A stretch of DNA of 41,585 nucleotides, taken from NCBI GenBank assembly GCA_016188545.1, contig JACPHO010000004.1:1-41585 (forward strand), given 5' to 3'. How positions within the stretch are numbered: the first letter of the stretch is position 1; every line of letters starts with the position of its first letter. The notes below the pieces were generated by a model. That model was not told the origin of the DNA. It worked only from the letters and a program-made list of their open reading frames with translations, and searched no databases. Shown here one piece after another: positions 1 to 6,517 of the stretch. The position numbers and the translations under genes are program-made. This DNA comes from Candidatus Shapirobacteria bacterium. Lineage in GTDB: Bacteria > Patescibacteriota > Microgenomatia > UBA12405.

Positions 1-138
1 AACACCAACAACTCTTTGGAAGGCAGCTTTGCTCATCTCAAAGACAAAGTACGACTTCATAGAGGTCTAAAAACAAAGAGAAAAATGAAACTAATTAACC
101 AAATTCTGTTGGGGAAAGCACCCGAAAAGTACCATTAA
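1..138 (+). CDS. IS transposase, C-terminal fragment (runs off the left edge)
   Basis: Frame 1 is open from the first base to a TAA at 136-138 and gives about 45 residues. The piece begins TNNSLEGSF and continues with an LK..V..HRGL stretch and a basic tail, which is the usual C-terminal signature of mutator/IS1249-like DDE transposases (N-T-N-x-L-E-G ... H-x-G-L). The catalytic core lies outside the window. No terminal inverted repeat is visible after the stop: nuclease-like sequence starts in the very next codon. The family call rests on a short motif only; another DDE family is possible. Confidence 0.65.
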   Translation, partial: NTNNSLEGSFAHLKDKVRLHRGLKTKRKMKLINQILLGKAPEKYH

Positions 139-582
139 GCCGAGAAATACATATTGGGAAAAACAGTGACATTGAGTGAGCTAAAAGCGGACAGGTACGG
201 AAGAATAATGGCACTGGTATATAGTGGTAAATCGCTGGTTAATGAAAAAATGTTGTTGAGCGGCTGGGCGAGATGGGATGGAACTAATAATAATTTGGGC
301 GATCAATTGAAACTTGCCTCGAACTTAGCTAGAGAAAAAGCTTTGGGGGTATATGGAAATTGTCGGGCTAGTGATGACAAAAATTGTGTTATTAAGGGGA
401 ATATTGAGAAAAGAAGCGGGGCGACTAAGGGTGGGGTGAGAAGATATTTTTTTCCGGGATGTAGTGAATATGAAGCGGTAGTGGTAGAAAAGGAGTTGGG
501 AGAGGACTGGTTTTGTAGTGAGATGGAGGCGAGTAAGGCTGGGTACGAGAAGGCGGGTAACTGTTTTGGGAAGAATTTTTGA
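139..582 (+). pseudogene. 5'-truncated staphylococcal-nuclease-like gene with C-terminal Cys/Trp domain
   Basis: The frame continues directly from the transposase stop and reads AEKYILGKTVTL, then DRYGRIMALV, VNEKMLLSGWA and a final helix ending ALGVYGNC. This is the C-terminal half of an SNase (thermonuclease) domain, and DRYGR carries the equivalent of Arg87 of the S. aureus enzyme. The N-terminal half with the catalytic Arg35/Glu43 equivalents is missing, so the product should be inactive. A TTG at 154 could act as start but would give only the remnant. The last 65 residues (KGNI, FPGC..Y, GE.WFCSE.EA..AG) form the small Cys/Trp module often attached to secreted SNases. No signal peptide remains. 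Confidence 0.75.
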
Positions 583-590
583 TAAAAAAA

Positions 591-839
591 TTACTTCGAT
601 AACAATAAGTTATGCTTAATAAGGAAAGATCTTCCTGATGAGGTTTTTAGGTATTGTTCGAATTCAAATGCTGTGTGTTTGTTTTGAAATGCGAAATATG
701 CCAAAAGGTTTATGGGTCGTCTGTGTGAGGTTGCCTTTACATATCCATTTTGATGGCGGCGGAATCTTTCTTTCAAATCATTTGTGCGGCCAAGATAGGT
801 TTTATTGTCACTACACTTAAGAAAATACACATAGTACAC
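591..839 (-). CDS. GIY-YIG nuclease-superfamily protein (YhbQ/UPF0213 type)
   Basis: 82 residues, the normal size for a stand-alone GIY-YIG domain. It opens MYYVYFLKC, the variant GIY strand, followed by KTYLGRTNDLKERFRRH, containing the YIG-equivalent YLG and the conserved Arg. A Glu near residue 59 (FEFEQYLK) matches the metal-binding Glu, and the family's KTSSGR.FL ending is present. The family is implicated in DNA repair or nucleic-acid cleavage, but this member's substrate is unknown. It is convergent with the SNase remnant (9-bp gap). A -10-like TATAAA lies about 13 nt before the ATG. Confidence 0.92.
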   Translation of the reverse strand: MYYVYFLKCSDNKTYLGRTNDLKERFRRHQNGYVKATSHRRPINLLAYFAFQNKHTAFEFEQYLKTSSGRSFLIKHNLLLSK

Positions 840-854
840 AAGTATTTTATACTA

Positions 855-966
855 CAACCCGTCTTCGCTTCGCTACGACGAGGTAAATGTAAACAACCCG
901 TCTTCGCTTCGCTACGACGAGGTAAATGTAAACAACCCGTCTTCGCTTCGCTACGACGAGGTAAAG
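855..966. repeat. 39-bp tandem repeat, about 2.9 copies
   Basis: Copies begin with CAACCCGTC at 855, 894 and 933, exactly 39 bp apart; the third diverges after about 34 bp where the tRNA starts. Each unit has a GC-rich core (CGTCTTCGCTTCGCTACGACG, imperfectly palindromic) and an AT-rich linker, and is far more GC-rich than its surroundings. A distant relative of the core is at 36655-36690. One + frame is open through it, but only because 39 is a multiple of three. Confidence 0.9.
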
Positions 967-1038
967 TGGACCATGGGAGACTTGAACTCCCCTCTTCGCA
1001 ATGCGAATGCGATGCTCTACCAGATAAGCTAATGGCCC
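967..1038 (-). tRNA. tRNA-Ala (anticodon CGC)
   Basis: On the minus strand a 72-nt cloverleaf folds fully. The 7-bp acceptor is GGGCCAT/ATGGTCC with the diagnostic G3:U70 wobble of alanine tRNAs. The D arm is GCTT/GAGC, the anticodon arm TCGCA/TGCGA with loop TTCGCAT (anticodon CGC), and the T arm GGGAG/CTCCC with loop TTCAAGT. The discriminator is A. The 3' CCA is not encoded (CTT follows). It lies 6 bp past the stop of pth, on the same strand, and the tandem repeat begins directly at its 3' end. Confidence 0.95.
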
Positions 1039-1044
1039 TTATAT

Positions 1045-1545
1045 CTAGATACTTGCCCGGATATCTTCGACTATTTTATCAATAGTTTCCTCGATTAGCA
1101 CTTTTTCTTTCGAAGTGAATGGAAGTAGAACATAGTCTTCGACAGGTAAGTTATTTTGGGGATGCCCAATACCAATCCGGATACGATTGATGGCTTGGGT
1201 TCCGAGATGCTGGACGGTAGAAATGACACCATTGTGACCGGCTGGGCCGCGATCAAATTGGATTTTCCACTCCCCTGCTGGTAAATCAAGATCGTCGTGG
1301 ATAACAAAAATGTTTTCGGGAACAATTTTGTAATAATTAGCAATTTTGGCGACAGCAATGCCGGAGTTGTTCATATACTCGTTAGTAATGGCAAAAATAG
1401 TATTTTTATCCTTAAGTATCTGGGCTGAGAGTTTTGGTGAGTTAGTTAGTGTTCCGGCGAGTTTACTGATCACTACATGACCGAGGTTGTGTCTGGTCGA
1501 TTCATATTTTTTGCCGGGATTGCCCAAACCGATGTATAGTTTCAT
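1045..1545 (-). CDS. pth: Peptidyl-tRNA hydrolase
   Basis: Hydrolyses the ester bond of prematurely released peptidyl-tRNA in the cytoplasm, recycling tRNA. 166 residues, slightly below the usual 185-195 because the C-terminal end is short. The signatures are intact: GLGNPG near residue 6, Y.STRHN with the catalytic His near residue 19, YMNNSG with the conserved Asn near residue 60, HDDLDL with the Asp near residue 83, and GPAGHNG with the second Asn near residue 104. It lies immediately upstream of tRNA-Ala on the same strand. The ATG at 1545 fits the family start. Confidence 0.97.
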   Translation of the reverse strand: MKLYIGLGNPGKKYESTRHNLGHVVISKLAGTLTNSPKLSAQILKDKNTIFAITNEYMNNSGIAVAKIANYYKIVPENIFVIHDDLDLPAGEWKIQFDRGPAGHNGVISTVQHLGTQAINRIRIGIGHPQNNLPVEDYVLLPFTSKEKVLIEETIDKIVEDIRASI

Positions 1546-1619
1546 ATATTAAGATGTATTATGACATATAAAGATGGCTTATAGATAGGAAGTTTTTGAT
1601 TTGATATGTTTGTTATCAC

Positions 1620-3623
1620 TTAATTGATTAGACTGCTAAATTCAGCCTCGTTAATAATTTTTGTCTCGAATTTTTTGGCATTAATAAATTTGCTGGAGCT
1701 GGATTCAGTTTCGTTTGTAATTAAATAATTAGTATTTTTGGAGACATTGCTGTGAACCTGACCACCTTGGGAAATTATGATATCTTCCAATTCTTTGCGA
1801 GGACGACTGAGGGTACCGGTGATACAAAAGGATAGGCCGAAAAATGCCAAATTTTTAATTTCTAATTTCAAATTAACATTTGAAAGAATTGATTCGATCC
1901 AAGAACGGCGTAGATTGATACCGGCAATAATTTTTTCAGCTAGAGTTTGCTGGAAGCCTTTGATGGATAAAAGATCATCGACAGTTAATGAGAGTAACTT
2001 TTGTGGAGTGTCGAAACCGGCATTAATGAGTTGGAGAATTCGTTTTTGGGAAAAGTTGGGTATGATGGACGCGTCAAACACTTCGACGATACTTAAGATT
2101 CTTTTTTTATCAATCTGATGAATGATGTTTTTAGCTGATTTTTCCCCTAAGTTATCCAAGTCTTTGATATTGGACACAGTTAGTTTATAAAAATCACCAG
2201 GGAGCCTAATTCGATTGACTTGGTAGAGCTTGGTGATGGTTTTTTCTGATAATCCAAGAATTTCCAGGGTGTCGCAGAATAGCCTGAGACTGCCGATAAT
2301 TTGAGGTAAACAATTTTGAGTATTGGGACATTTGAGAAACTTTTCTTCTTTGACTAATAGTGTGTGACAGGAGGGGCAGGTTTTGGGAAAATCTAGGTGT
2401 CCAGAATTAACCTTAGTAACTACTTTTTCAATGTGAGGAATTACATCTCCGCGTCGGCTGATTTGGACAACGTCACCGATATTTAACCCCATTTTTTGAA
2501 TAAGATCGTAGTTGGCCAGGGAGGCAAAAGTAACAATGGCACCAGAAAGTTCAATTGGTTCTACCTCTGCTACCGGAGTAATGGTGCCCATGGGGCCGAC
2601 TTGCCAGACTACTTCTTTGACTGTTGTCTGATTGTCCGAGGCGGGAAACTTGTAGGCGACTTGGAATTTGGGGCGGTTGTTGAGTGAACCTAAACTATTG
2701 GCGATATTTAGGTCGTTGATTTTGATAACCAAGCCGTCAATCTCATAAGGATAGCTAAGACGATCTTCGTCTAGAAATTTTTGATAAATTGATTCGATCT
2801 CTTCAAACTGGGTGCAAAGATGTGACTCTACTGTGGTAAATCCTAGGGACTGAAGTAGATCAATTTTTTCCTGCTCGGTGTTTACCGAAGCCATGATATC
2901 AACGGCATAGAGGGAACAATATTCGGAATACTTTGAATCAAGGCGTTGAGAAAGACCAGAGGCGGCATTGCGGGGGTTGGAATAAAACTCTCCGCTTTCA
3001 ATCTCCCCCTCCGACTGTTGTCGGAGACCCCTCTTTGACAAGAAGGGTAAGGTACTTTTTTGGACTTTCTGGTTTAATTTGCCAAAATCAGCTTTAGTAA
3101 CAACTATCTCACAACGGACGGAGCCACTAAAGCCTTTGGGGTTAGCGACAAAGTTTTTCATTTTGACGACATTTTGGGTGATAATATCGCCGATTTTACC
3201 GTCGCCTCGGGTAATGGCATCGATTAGTTGACCATTTTTGTATTCTATTTCCAGAGAGATGCCATCACATTTGGGTTGGACAACGTAAGATATGCTATGC
3301 ATATCAACGTTGCTGCCTGCGGCGCTTTTTTTTAATTCGAAATAGTGAATTAAGTTGGCAAAAGTATTGACCTTGTTTTGAGAAGACATGGGGTGGGTGT
3401 GATTCTTTTTAGACCAGCCGGTATCAAAATTTTCGTGACCGACTTTGCTAAAAATTCGGTGGTGGGGAGATTTTTGACGGAGAATTTCTTCAAGAGTGTC
3501 GTAGGTGTGGTCGTCCATTATTGGCTTACCACTAGTGTAGTAGGCTTTTTTGGCGGTGATGAGAAGCTCGCCGAGGGATTCGGGAGATTTATTTTCGATA
3601 TCAAGTGATTCTAAAGTCAACAT
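1620..3623 (-). CDS. ligA: NAD+-dependent DNA ligase LigA
   Basis: Seals nicks using NAD+ in replication and repair. Order of parts: Ia domain (MDDHTYDTLE), adenylation domain with KCDG nucleophile motif (Lys about 118 from this start), NPRNAASG, OB-fold, Cys4 zinc finger (CPSC ... CPNTQNC), helix-hairpin-helix repeats and a C-terminal BRCT domain (FCITGTL ... NTNYLIT). The start at 3623 (667 aa) is preferred to an in-frame ATG at 3662 because a TATAAT lies 6 nt before it, as at other genes here, and the extra 13 residues are not family-like. Two oddities: about 18 extra residues before NPRNAASG are encoded by a dispersed repeat (2996-3052), and the linker before BRCT is encoded by an AT-rich iterated repeat (1850-1882). 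Confidence 0.98.
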   Translation of the reverse strand: MLTLESLDIENKSPESLGELLITAKKAYYTSGKPIMDDHTYDTLEEILRQKSPHHRIFSKVGHENFDTGWSKKNHTHPMSSQNKVNTFANLIHYFELKKSAAGSNVDMHSISYVVQPKCDGISLEIEYKNGQLIDAITRGDGKIGDIITQNVVKMKNFVANPKGFSGSVRCEIVVTKADFGKLNQKVQKSTLPFLSKRGLRQQSEGEIESGEFYSNPRNAASGLSQRLDSKYSEYCSLYAVDIMASVNTEQEKIDLLQSLGFTTVESHLCTQFEEIESIYQKFLDEDRLSYPYEIDGLVIKINDLNIANSLGSLNNRPKFQVAYKFPASDNQTTVKEVVWQVGPMGTITPVAEVEPIELSGAIVTFASLANYDLIQKMGLNIGDVVQISRRGDVIPHIEKVVTKVNSGHLDFPKTCPSCHTLLVKEEKFLKCPNTQNCLPQIIGSLRLFCDTLEILGLSEKTITKLYQVNRIRLPGDFYKLTVSNIKDLDNLGEKSAKNIIHQIDKKRILSIVEVFDASIIPNFSQKRILQLINAGFDTPQKLLSLTVDDLLSIKGFQQTLAEKIIAGINLRRSWIESILSNVNLKLEIKNLAFFGLSFCITGTLSRPRKELEDIIISQGGQVHSNVSKNTNYLITNETESSSSKFINAKKFETKIINEAEFSSLIN
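1850..1882. repeat. AT-rich iterated micro-repeat inside ligA
   Basis: A run of reiterated AATTT/CTAATTT/CAAATT words lies within ligA at the junction of the last helix-hairpin-helix and the BRCT domain, and is translated there as a Lys/Leu/Glu/Ile-rich linker. The same word family occurs between genes at 5810-5878, 24888-24925 and 36320-36348, and inside pheS. Confidence 0.6.
2996..3052. repeat. Dispersed TTTGACAAG repeat, expanded copy inside ligA
   Basis: It starts CTTTCAATC, goes on through a C-rich block, a perfect 7-bp hairpin (CTCCGAC-TGTT-GTCGGAG, 3009-3026) and CCCCTCTTTGACAAG, and ends AAGGGTAA. It matches, block by block, the inverted repeats at 3671-3708 and 4099-4140 around the DUF559 gene, with the hairpin as an extra insert. 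On the minus strand it encodes LPFLSKRG...SEGEIE within LigA and keeps the frame. Confidence 0.8.
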
Positions 3624-3629
3624 CGAGTA

Positions 3630-3635
3630 ATTATA
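3630..3635 (-). promoter_or_regulatory. -10 element of ligA
   Basis: TATAAT on the minus strand lies 6 nt before the ATG at 3623. This spacing puts the transcription start at or next to the start codon, and it decides the start against the upstream ATG at 3662. Confidence 0.55.
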
Positions 3636-3670
3636 TCTCAACCCACCCCCTGTATTTTCCATTAACTATA

Positions 3671-4140
3671 TTTTCAATCCCCCTCAGTCCCCCTTTGACA
3701 AGGGGGAAGTAAAGGCAGAATATGTGTAGTGGGAAATATTGTTGATGATGCCATTCATAGTGAGCGAGGTGTGATTAGGTATTGGTCAGAGCTTAGAGAT
3801 GTTGCAAGGGTGAACAGGAAAAACCCGACTAAAGCTGAAGAAAAGTTGTGGATTGAGATACTAAAGAATAAGCAAACTGGTTATTTATTTTTAAGACAGA
3901 AGCCGATTTATAGATTTATTGCTGACTTTTATTGTTCTGAATTGAGTTTAATTATTGAAGTGGATGGTGATTCTCATGACAATAAAAAAGGAACAGATAA
4001 ATTGAGAGATCAGTGGTTGGAATGTATTGGTATAAAGACAATTAGATTTACTAATAAAGAGGTATTGGAAAACATAGAATTAGTTATAGAAAAGTTGATT
4101 CCCCTCCTTGTCAAAGGAGGGGTTAGGGGTGGATTGAAAA
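3671..4140. mobile_element. DUF559 nuclease gene framed by about 40-bp inverted repeats
   Basis: Left arm 3671-3708 and right arm 4099-4140 are inverted copies. Both start from the outside with TTTTCAATCC (10/10 identical), then a C-rich block, then TTTGACAAGG (10/10) and a G-run ending GGGGAA. Each arm also holds its own hairpin: TCCCCCTT-TGAC-AAGGGGGA on the left and CCCCTCCTT-GTCA-AAGGAGGGG on the right. The enclosed segment is essentially the DUF559 coding sequence, which reads through the right arm and stops 20 nt beyond it. No target-site duplication is obvious. That it moves is inference; that the arms are related is seen directly. Confidence 0.6.
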
Positions 4141-4160
4141 GTAGGATGGGTCAAGTATAA
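3729..4160 (+). CDS. DUF559 (Vsr/PD-(D/E)xK-like) endonuclease-domain protein
   Basis: 143 residues from a GTG start. The core begins [12 protein letters not shown], then [16 protein letters not shown] and [10 protein letters not shown], and ends [12 protein letters not shown]. This is the DUF559 fold, related to very-short-patch-repair endonucleases, with the acidic pair in IADFYC and the E-x-D of IIEVDG as likely metal ligands. The C-terminal tail [13 protein letters not shown] is encoded by the right inverted repeat, so the gene and the repeat are physically fused. The first about 25 residues are not family-like and a later start is possible. The product's target is unknown; a role in moving the flanking repeat is a hypothesis only. 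Confidence 0.85.
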   Translation: MGNIVDDAIHSERGVIRYWSELRDVARVNRKNPTKAEEKLWIEILKNKQTGYLFLRQKPIYRFIADFYCSELSLIIEVDGDSHDNKKGTDKLRDQWLECIGIKTIRFTNKEVLENIELVIEKLIPLLVKGGVRGGLKSRMGQV

Positions 4161-4164
4161 ATCA

Positions 4165-4192
4165 TTGACTTTTCCTTATTATAGGGTAATAT
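4165..4192 (+). promoter_or_regulatory. Promoter of the J-domain gene
   Basis: TTGACT (4165-4170), a 16-nt spacer and TAATAT (4187-4192), ending 11 nt before the ATG at 4204. It lies just after the DUF559 stop and would give an almost leaderless mRNA. Confidence 0.5.
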
Positions 4193-4203
4193 ATGTGTAT
4201 ATT

Positions 4204-4548
4204 ATGGTCAAAAAAGCAGGCAGGACACCGGAAGAGATATTGGGCGTAGGTGTAAACGCGAGTGCAGATGAGATACGGAATGCATATCGGAGATTGGCCA
4301 AAAAGTATCACCCCGATGTCAGTAAAGAAAATGACGCTTTAGAAAAATTCATGGAACTGGAGGGGGCAGTAGATAGACTAAAAACCAGATCAAATTTAAA
4401 GGGCTTATTAGACTTCGATTTAAATAATTATGAGTTAGATTTGTCTAAGCCTGTTAAGTCTCGCGTCGTAGCTAGAGTTGGTACTGTAAGCATAGTTGAG
4501 AAAACATATTACATTGAAAAGAAAAAACCCAGATTGGGGAACGGTTAA
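4204..4548 (+). CDS. Small J-domain (DnaJ-like) protein
   Basis: 114 residues from the ATG at 4204; an ATG 39 nt upstream would add a hydrophobic stretch not typical of J proteins and lies inside the promoter. Residues about 6-62 are a J domain: [24 protein letters not shown] with the HPD motif needed to stimulate DnaK ATPase, then a helix III/IV stretch. There is no G/F region, zinc domain or full C-terminal substrate domain, only about 50 mixed residues. It is therefore a specialised co-chaperone, not DnaJ itself. Its stop abuts that of the convergent Fic gene (TAA/TTA, no gap). Confidence 0.9.
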   Translation: MVKKAGRTPEEILGVGVNASADEIRNAYRRLAKKYHPDVSKENDALEKFMELEGAVDRLKTRSNLKGLLDFDLNNYELDLSKPVKSRVVARVGTVSIVEKTYYIEKKKPRLGNG

Positions 4549-5682
4549 TTAGACATTCGCCAGACAATAGTAGGCGCCTTTGGTGGAGCCACGTTTTTCA
4601 CAAACTTTATCGTCGATTAGTTTTTTGAGATCGCGCCAGATGGTGTCGTCGCTGATCATGGGGAGTAGTGACTTGGCGTCGGGCATGCGAAGGCCGCCGA
4701 ATTTTTGCATATACTCGACCAATTTTATTTGGCGTTCGGAGAGATGGACCTGTTTACCGCCAAGTTTTTGTTTGAATTTGATATCGCGGGAAAGGGATTG
4801 GACTTTTTCTTTGACACGGGTGAGCTCGATGCTAAGTGCTTGAGTGAAGAAATCGATCCATTTGGTGAGATCACGGTGGAAGATGTCGGAAGAAAGCTGG
4901 TGGGTGGACTGGATGGTGTTGTAATAGTCTTCGGCATTGCGGTCAAAATATTCTTCAAGAGAAAATAAACGACGGATGTCATAACTTTCGACATAAAGAG
5001 GGATCATGGCAAAGGCTCTGGAAACCCGACCATTACCTTCAATAAAAGGGTGAATAGCCACTAATATATATTGGGTAATAGCGGAGCGAATACTGGGATG
5101 AATGTCACGAGTTTGGGGGTCGTTGAGCCAATCAAGAAGGTCGGTCATAAGATATGGGACCTCGATGGCTGGGGGTGGACGATGAGCTATTTCGCCAGTA
5201 CGGGTGTTTTTGAGAACGACTTGCTGGTGACGGTATTTACCAAGCTCACTGTCAGGAATGATTTTGGTGGTGGTTAGGTCGTGAATTTTTTTGACTAGAG
5301 TAGCACTATAGAAGAAAGGTCGTGGACCATGTGAGTCAAAATTTGGTACGGTTTTTTCTTCAGGAAGTGGTAAATTTTTTTGATACATACTCCAGATTTC
5401 TTCGAGATAGGTGACCACATTACGGTAGTTAATAACTTCTTGAATGCTTCTTTGAGCACCAGTAATGTCTTGTCCCTCAATGAGTTTGGCGACTTCCTGA
5501 AAAGTTAAGTCGTTACCCTCGATACGGGTACCATAGTGGACAGTCCTAACAATAGCATCCTGTTGAAATTGCTTTTCGTAAGCAGGAATCAGTGGGGCCT
5601 CATCAATAATTGCCTTAGCTCCTTCGAGTGTGGCTATGTTGCGGAGGATGTTGTTATTGATTGAAAAGATCGGTGAAAACAT
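4549..5682 (-). CDS. Fic family protein with C-terminal winged helix
   Basis: 377 residues. An N-terminal Fic_N-like region contains GTRIEGN (about residues 51-57), which resembles the inhibitory helix ([S/T]xxxE[G/N]) but has Gly where Ser/Thr is usual. The catalytic motif HPFIEGNGRVSR (about 210-221) is complete, including His, the anion-binding GNG and the Arg, so AMPylation or related NMP transfer is plausible. The last about 65 residues (ERQIKLVEYM ... SDDTIWRDLKKLIDD) form a winged helix-turn-helix, as in Fic proteins that may autoregulate. No antitoxin gene lies beside it. The target protein is unknown. Confidence 0.95.
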   Translation of the reverse strand: MFSPIFSINNNILRNIATLEGAKAIIDEAPLIPAYEKQFQQDAIVRTVHYGTRIEGNDLTFQEVAKLIEGQDITGAQRSIQEVINYRNVVTYLEEIWSMYQKNLPLPEEKTVPNFDSHGPRPFFYSATLVKKIHDLTTTKIIPDSELGKYRHQQVVLKNTRTGEIAHRPPPAIEVPYLMTDLLDWLNDPQTRDIHPSIRSAITQYILVAIHPFIEGNGRVSRAFAMIPLYVESYDIRRLFSLEEYFDRNAEDYYNTIQSTHQLSSDIFHRDLTKWIDFFTQALSIELTRVKEKVQSLSRDIKFKQKLGGKQVHLSERQIKLVEYMQKFGGLRMPDAKSLLPMISDDTIWRDLKKLIDDKVCEKRGSTKGAYYCLANV

Positions 5683-5690
5683 CTTAGGTC

Positions 5691-5699
5691 ATTATAACA
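5691..5699 (-). promoter_or_regulatory. Extended -10 of the Fic gene
   Basis: TGTTATAAT on the minus strand, 8 nt before the ATG at 5682. The TGn extension plus a consensus hexamer makes a strong -35-independent promoter; the mRNA would be leaderless. Confidence 0.65.
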
Positions 5700-5737
5700 C
5701 TTTTTATAAATTTCAATGAGGGGAAAATGCGGGGAAT

Positions 5738-5878
5738 ACGATAAACGTAAAACGTAATACGATAAACGAGAAATAATAAGAGAGAAACGAAATGTGTAAT
5801 TGGTAATTTGTAACTAGTAACTAGAATAAAACAAAATAAATAGTAATTAGAAATTAGTAACTGGTAACTAGAATAAAA
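5738..5878. repeat. AT-rich iterated filler between the Fic gene and holB
   Basis: No gene is visible. The sequence is built of decayed short reiterations: (A)ACGTAATACGATAAACG words near 5740-5770, then GTAACTAGAATAAAAC occurring near 5815 and again near 5867, with AATTAGAAATTAGTAA in between. Similar filler occurs at several other gaps in this window. Confidence 0.6.
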
Positions 5879-6493
5879 CTAGGAAAGCATTAGAAAATCC
5901 AGGGCGGTTTTGGGATCGACGTTGGCTTTGATGAGGTTTATCGACTTAATAATTTTTTTAATCATTTGATGGTTGGCAATTGTTGGTGAGGAAACAAGTT
6001 TGGCTTGGGAGATGGACAGTTGTGCTTCTAGAAATAAAGTAGTGTTGATTTTGTCTGTGGCTAATTCTTGAGACATTAGTAATTTGTTTTCGATGGCCTG
6101 AGGAACCACTAATGGAGGACCTTTGTCAGTGGCATCAGGCTGGAAACGGATTTGGTGACACCGAGAAATAATAGTTGGTAGAAGGGCAAGGGGTCGGTTG
6201 GTGGTGAGAATAAAATAGTTGCCTGCTCCTGGCTCCTCCAGATTTTTTAGTAGCGCATTTTGGGATTCTGCATTCAGTTTTTCGGCATCATTTATCAGAA
6301 TTACTTTCGAAGAGTGAGAAAAGGGTTTGTTGGCCAGGAACTTGGTAGTCGAGCGAATACTGTTGATGTTGTATTCGGTAACTTCAAGAATATCGGGGTT
6401 GTTTTGGATTTGTTGGTGACCAAGTGAAGATAGCAGGTCATTTAAATCACCTTGGGAACCATGGATTACTAATGTAGATGGAAAAATCTTCAT
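5879..6493 (-). CDS. holB: DNA polymerase III subunit delta'-like (HolB) clamp-loader protein
   Basis: 204 residues. It has the AAA+ delta' layout: VIHGSQG at the P-loop position but without the GKT residues, as expected of the ATPase-dead delta'; VILINDAEKLN as the Walker-B-like strand; NALLKNLEEPG; and the sensor/SRC motif IISRCHQIRF. It is much shorter than the E. coli protein (334) because most of the C-terminal collar domain is absent. The start is set by a TATAAT 8 nt upstream. It is divergent from pilB with a 24-bp gap. Confidence 0.88.
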   Translation of the reverse strand: MKIFPSTLVIHGSQGDLNDLLSSLGHQQIQNNPDILEVTEYNINSIRSTTKFLANKPFSHSSKVILINDAEKLNAESQNALLKNLEEPGAGNYFILTTNRPLALLPTIISRCHQIRFQPDATDKGPPLVVPQAIENKLLMSQELATDKINTTLFLEAQLSISQAKLVSSPTIANHQMIKKIIKSINLIKANVDPKTALDFLMLS

Positions 6494-6500
6494 GTATATT

Positions 6501-6507
6501 TATTATA
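6501..6507. promoter_or_regulatory. Overlapping divergent -10 elements, holB / pilB
   Basis: The 24-bp gap holds TATTAT on the + strand (6501-6506, 11 nt before pilB) and TATAAT on the - strand (6502-6507, 8 nt before holB). They overlap by 5 bp, so one melted segment could serve both genes. Confidence 0.5.
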
Positions 6508-6517
6508 GAGAATAATT

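Noticed and set aside
855-966. Possible CRISPR array
   Set aside because: The units are directly contiguous with identical linkers, so there are no unique spacers, and no cas genes are near.
750-1085. An open + frame of 111 codons with the peptide QPVFASLRRGK repeated three times
   Set aside because: It is only the translation of the 39-bp tandem repeat (a multiple of three) and runs through tRNA-Ala; no start signal.
5879-6493. DnaX (tau/gamma) instead of HolB
   Set aside because: The P-loop lacks the GKT residues and there is no zinc module; the short SRC-motif protein fits delta'.
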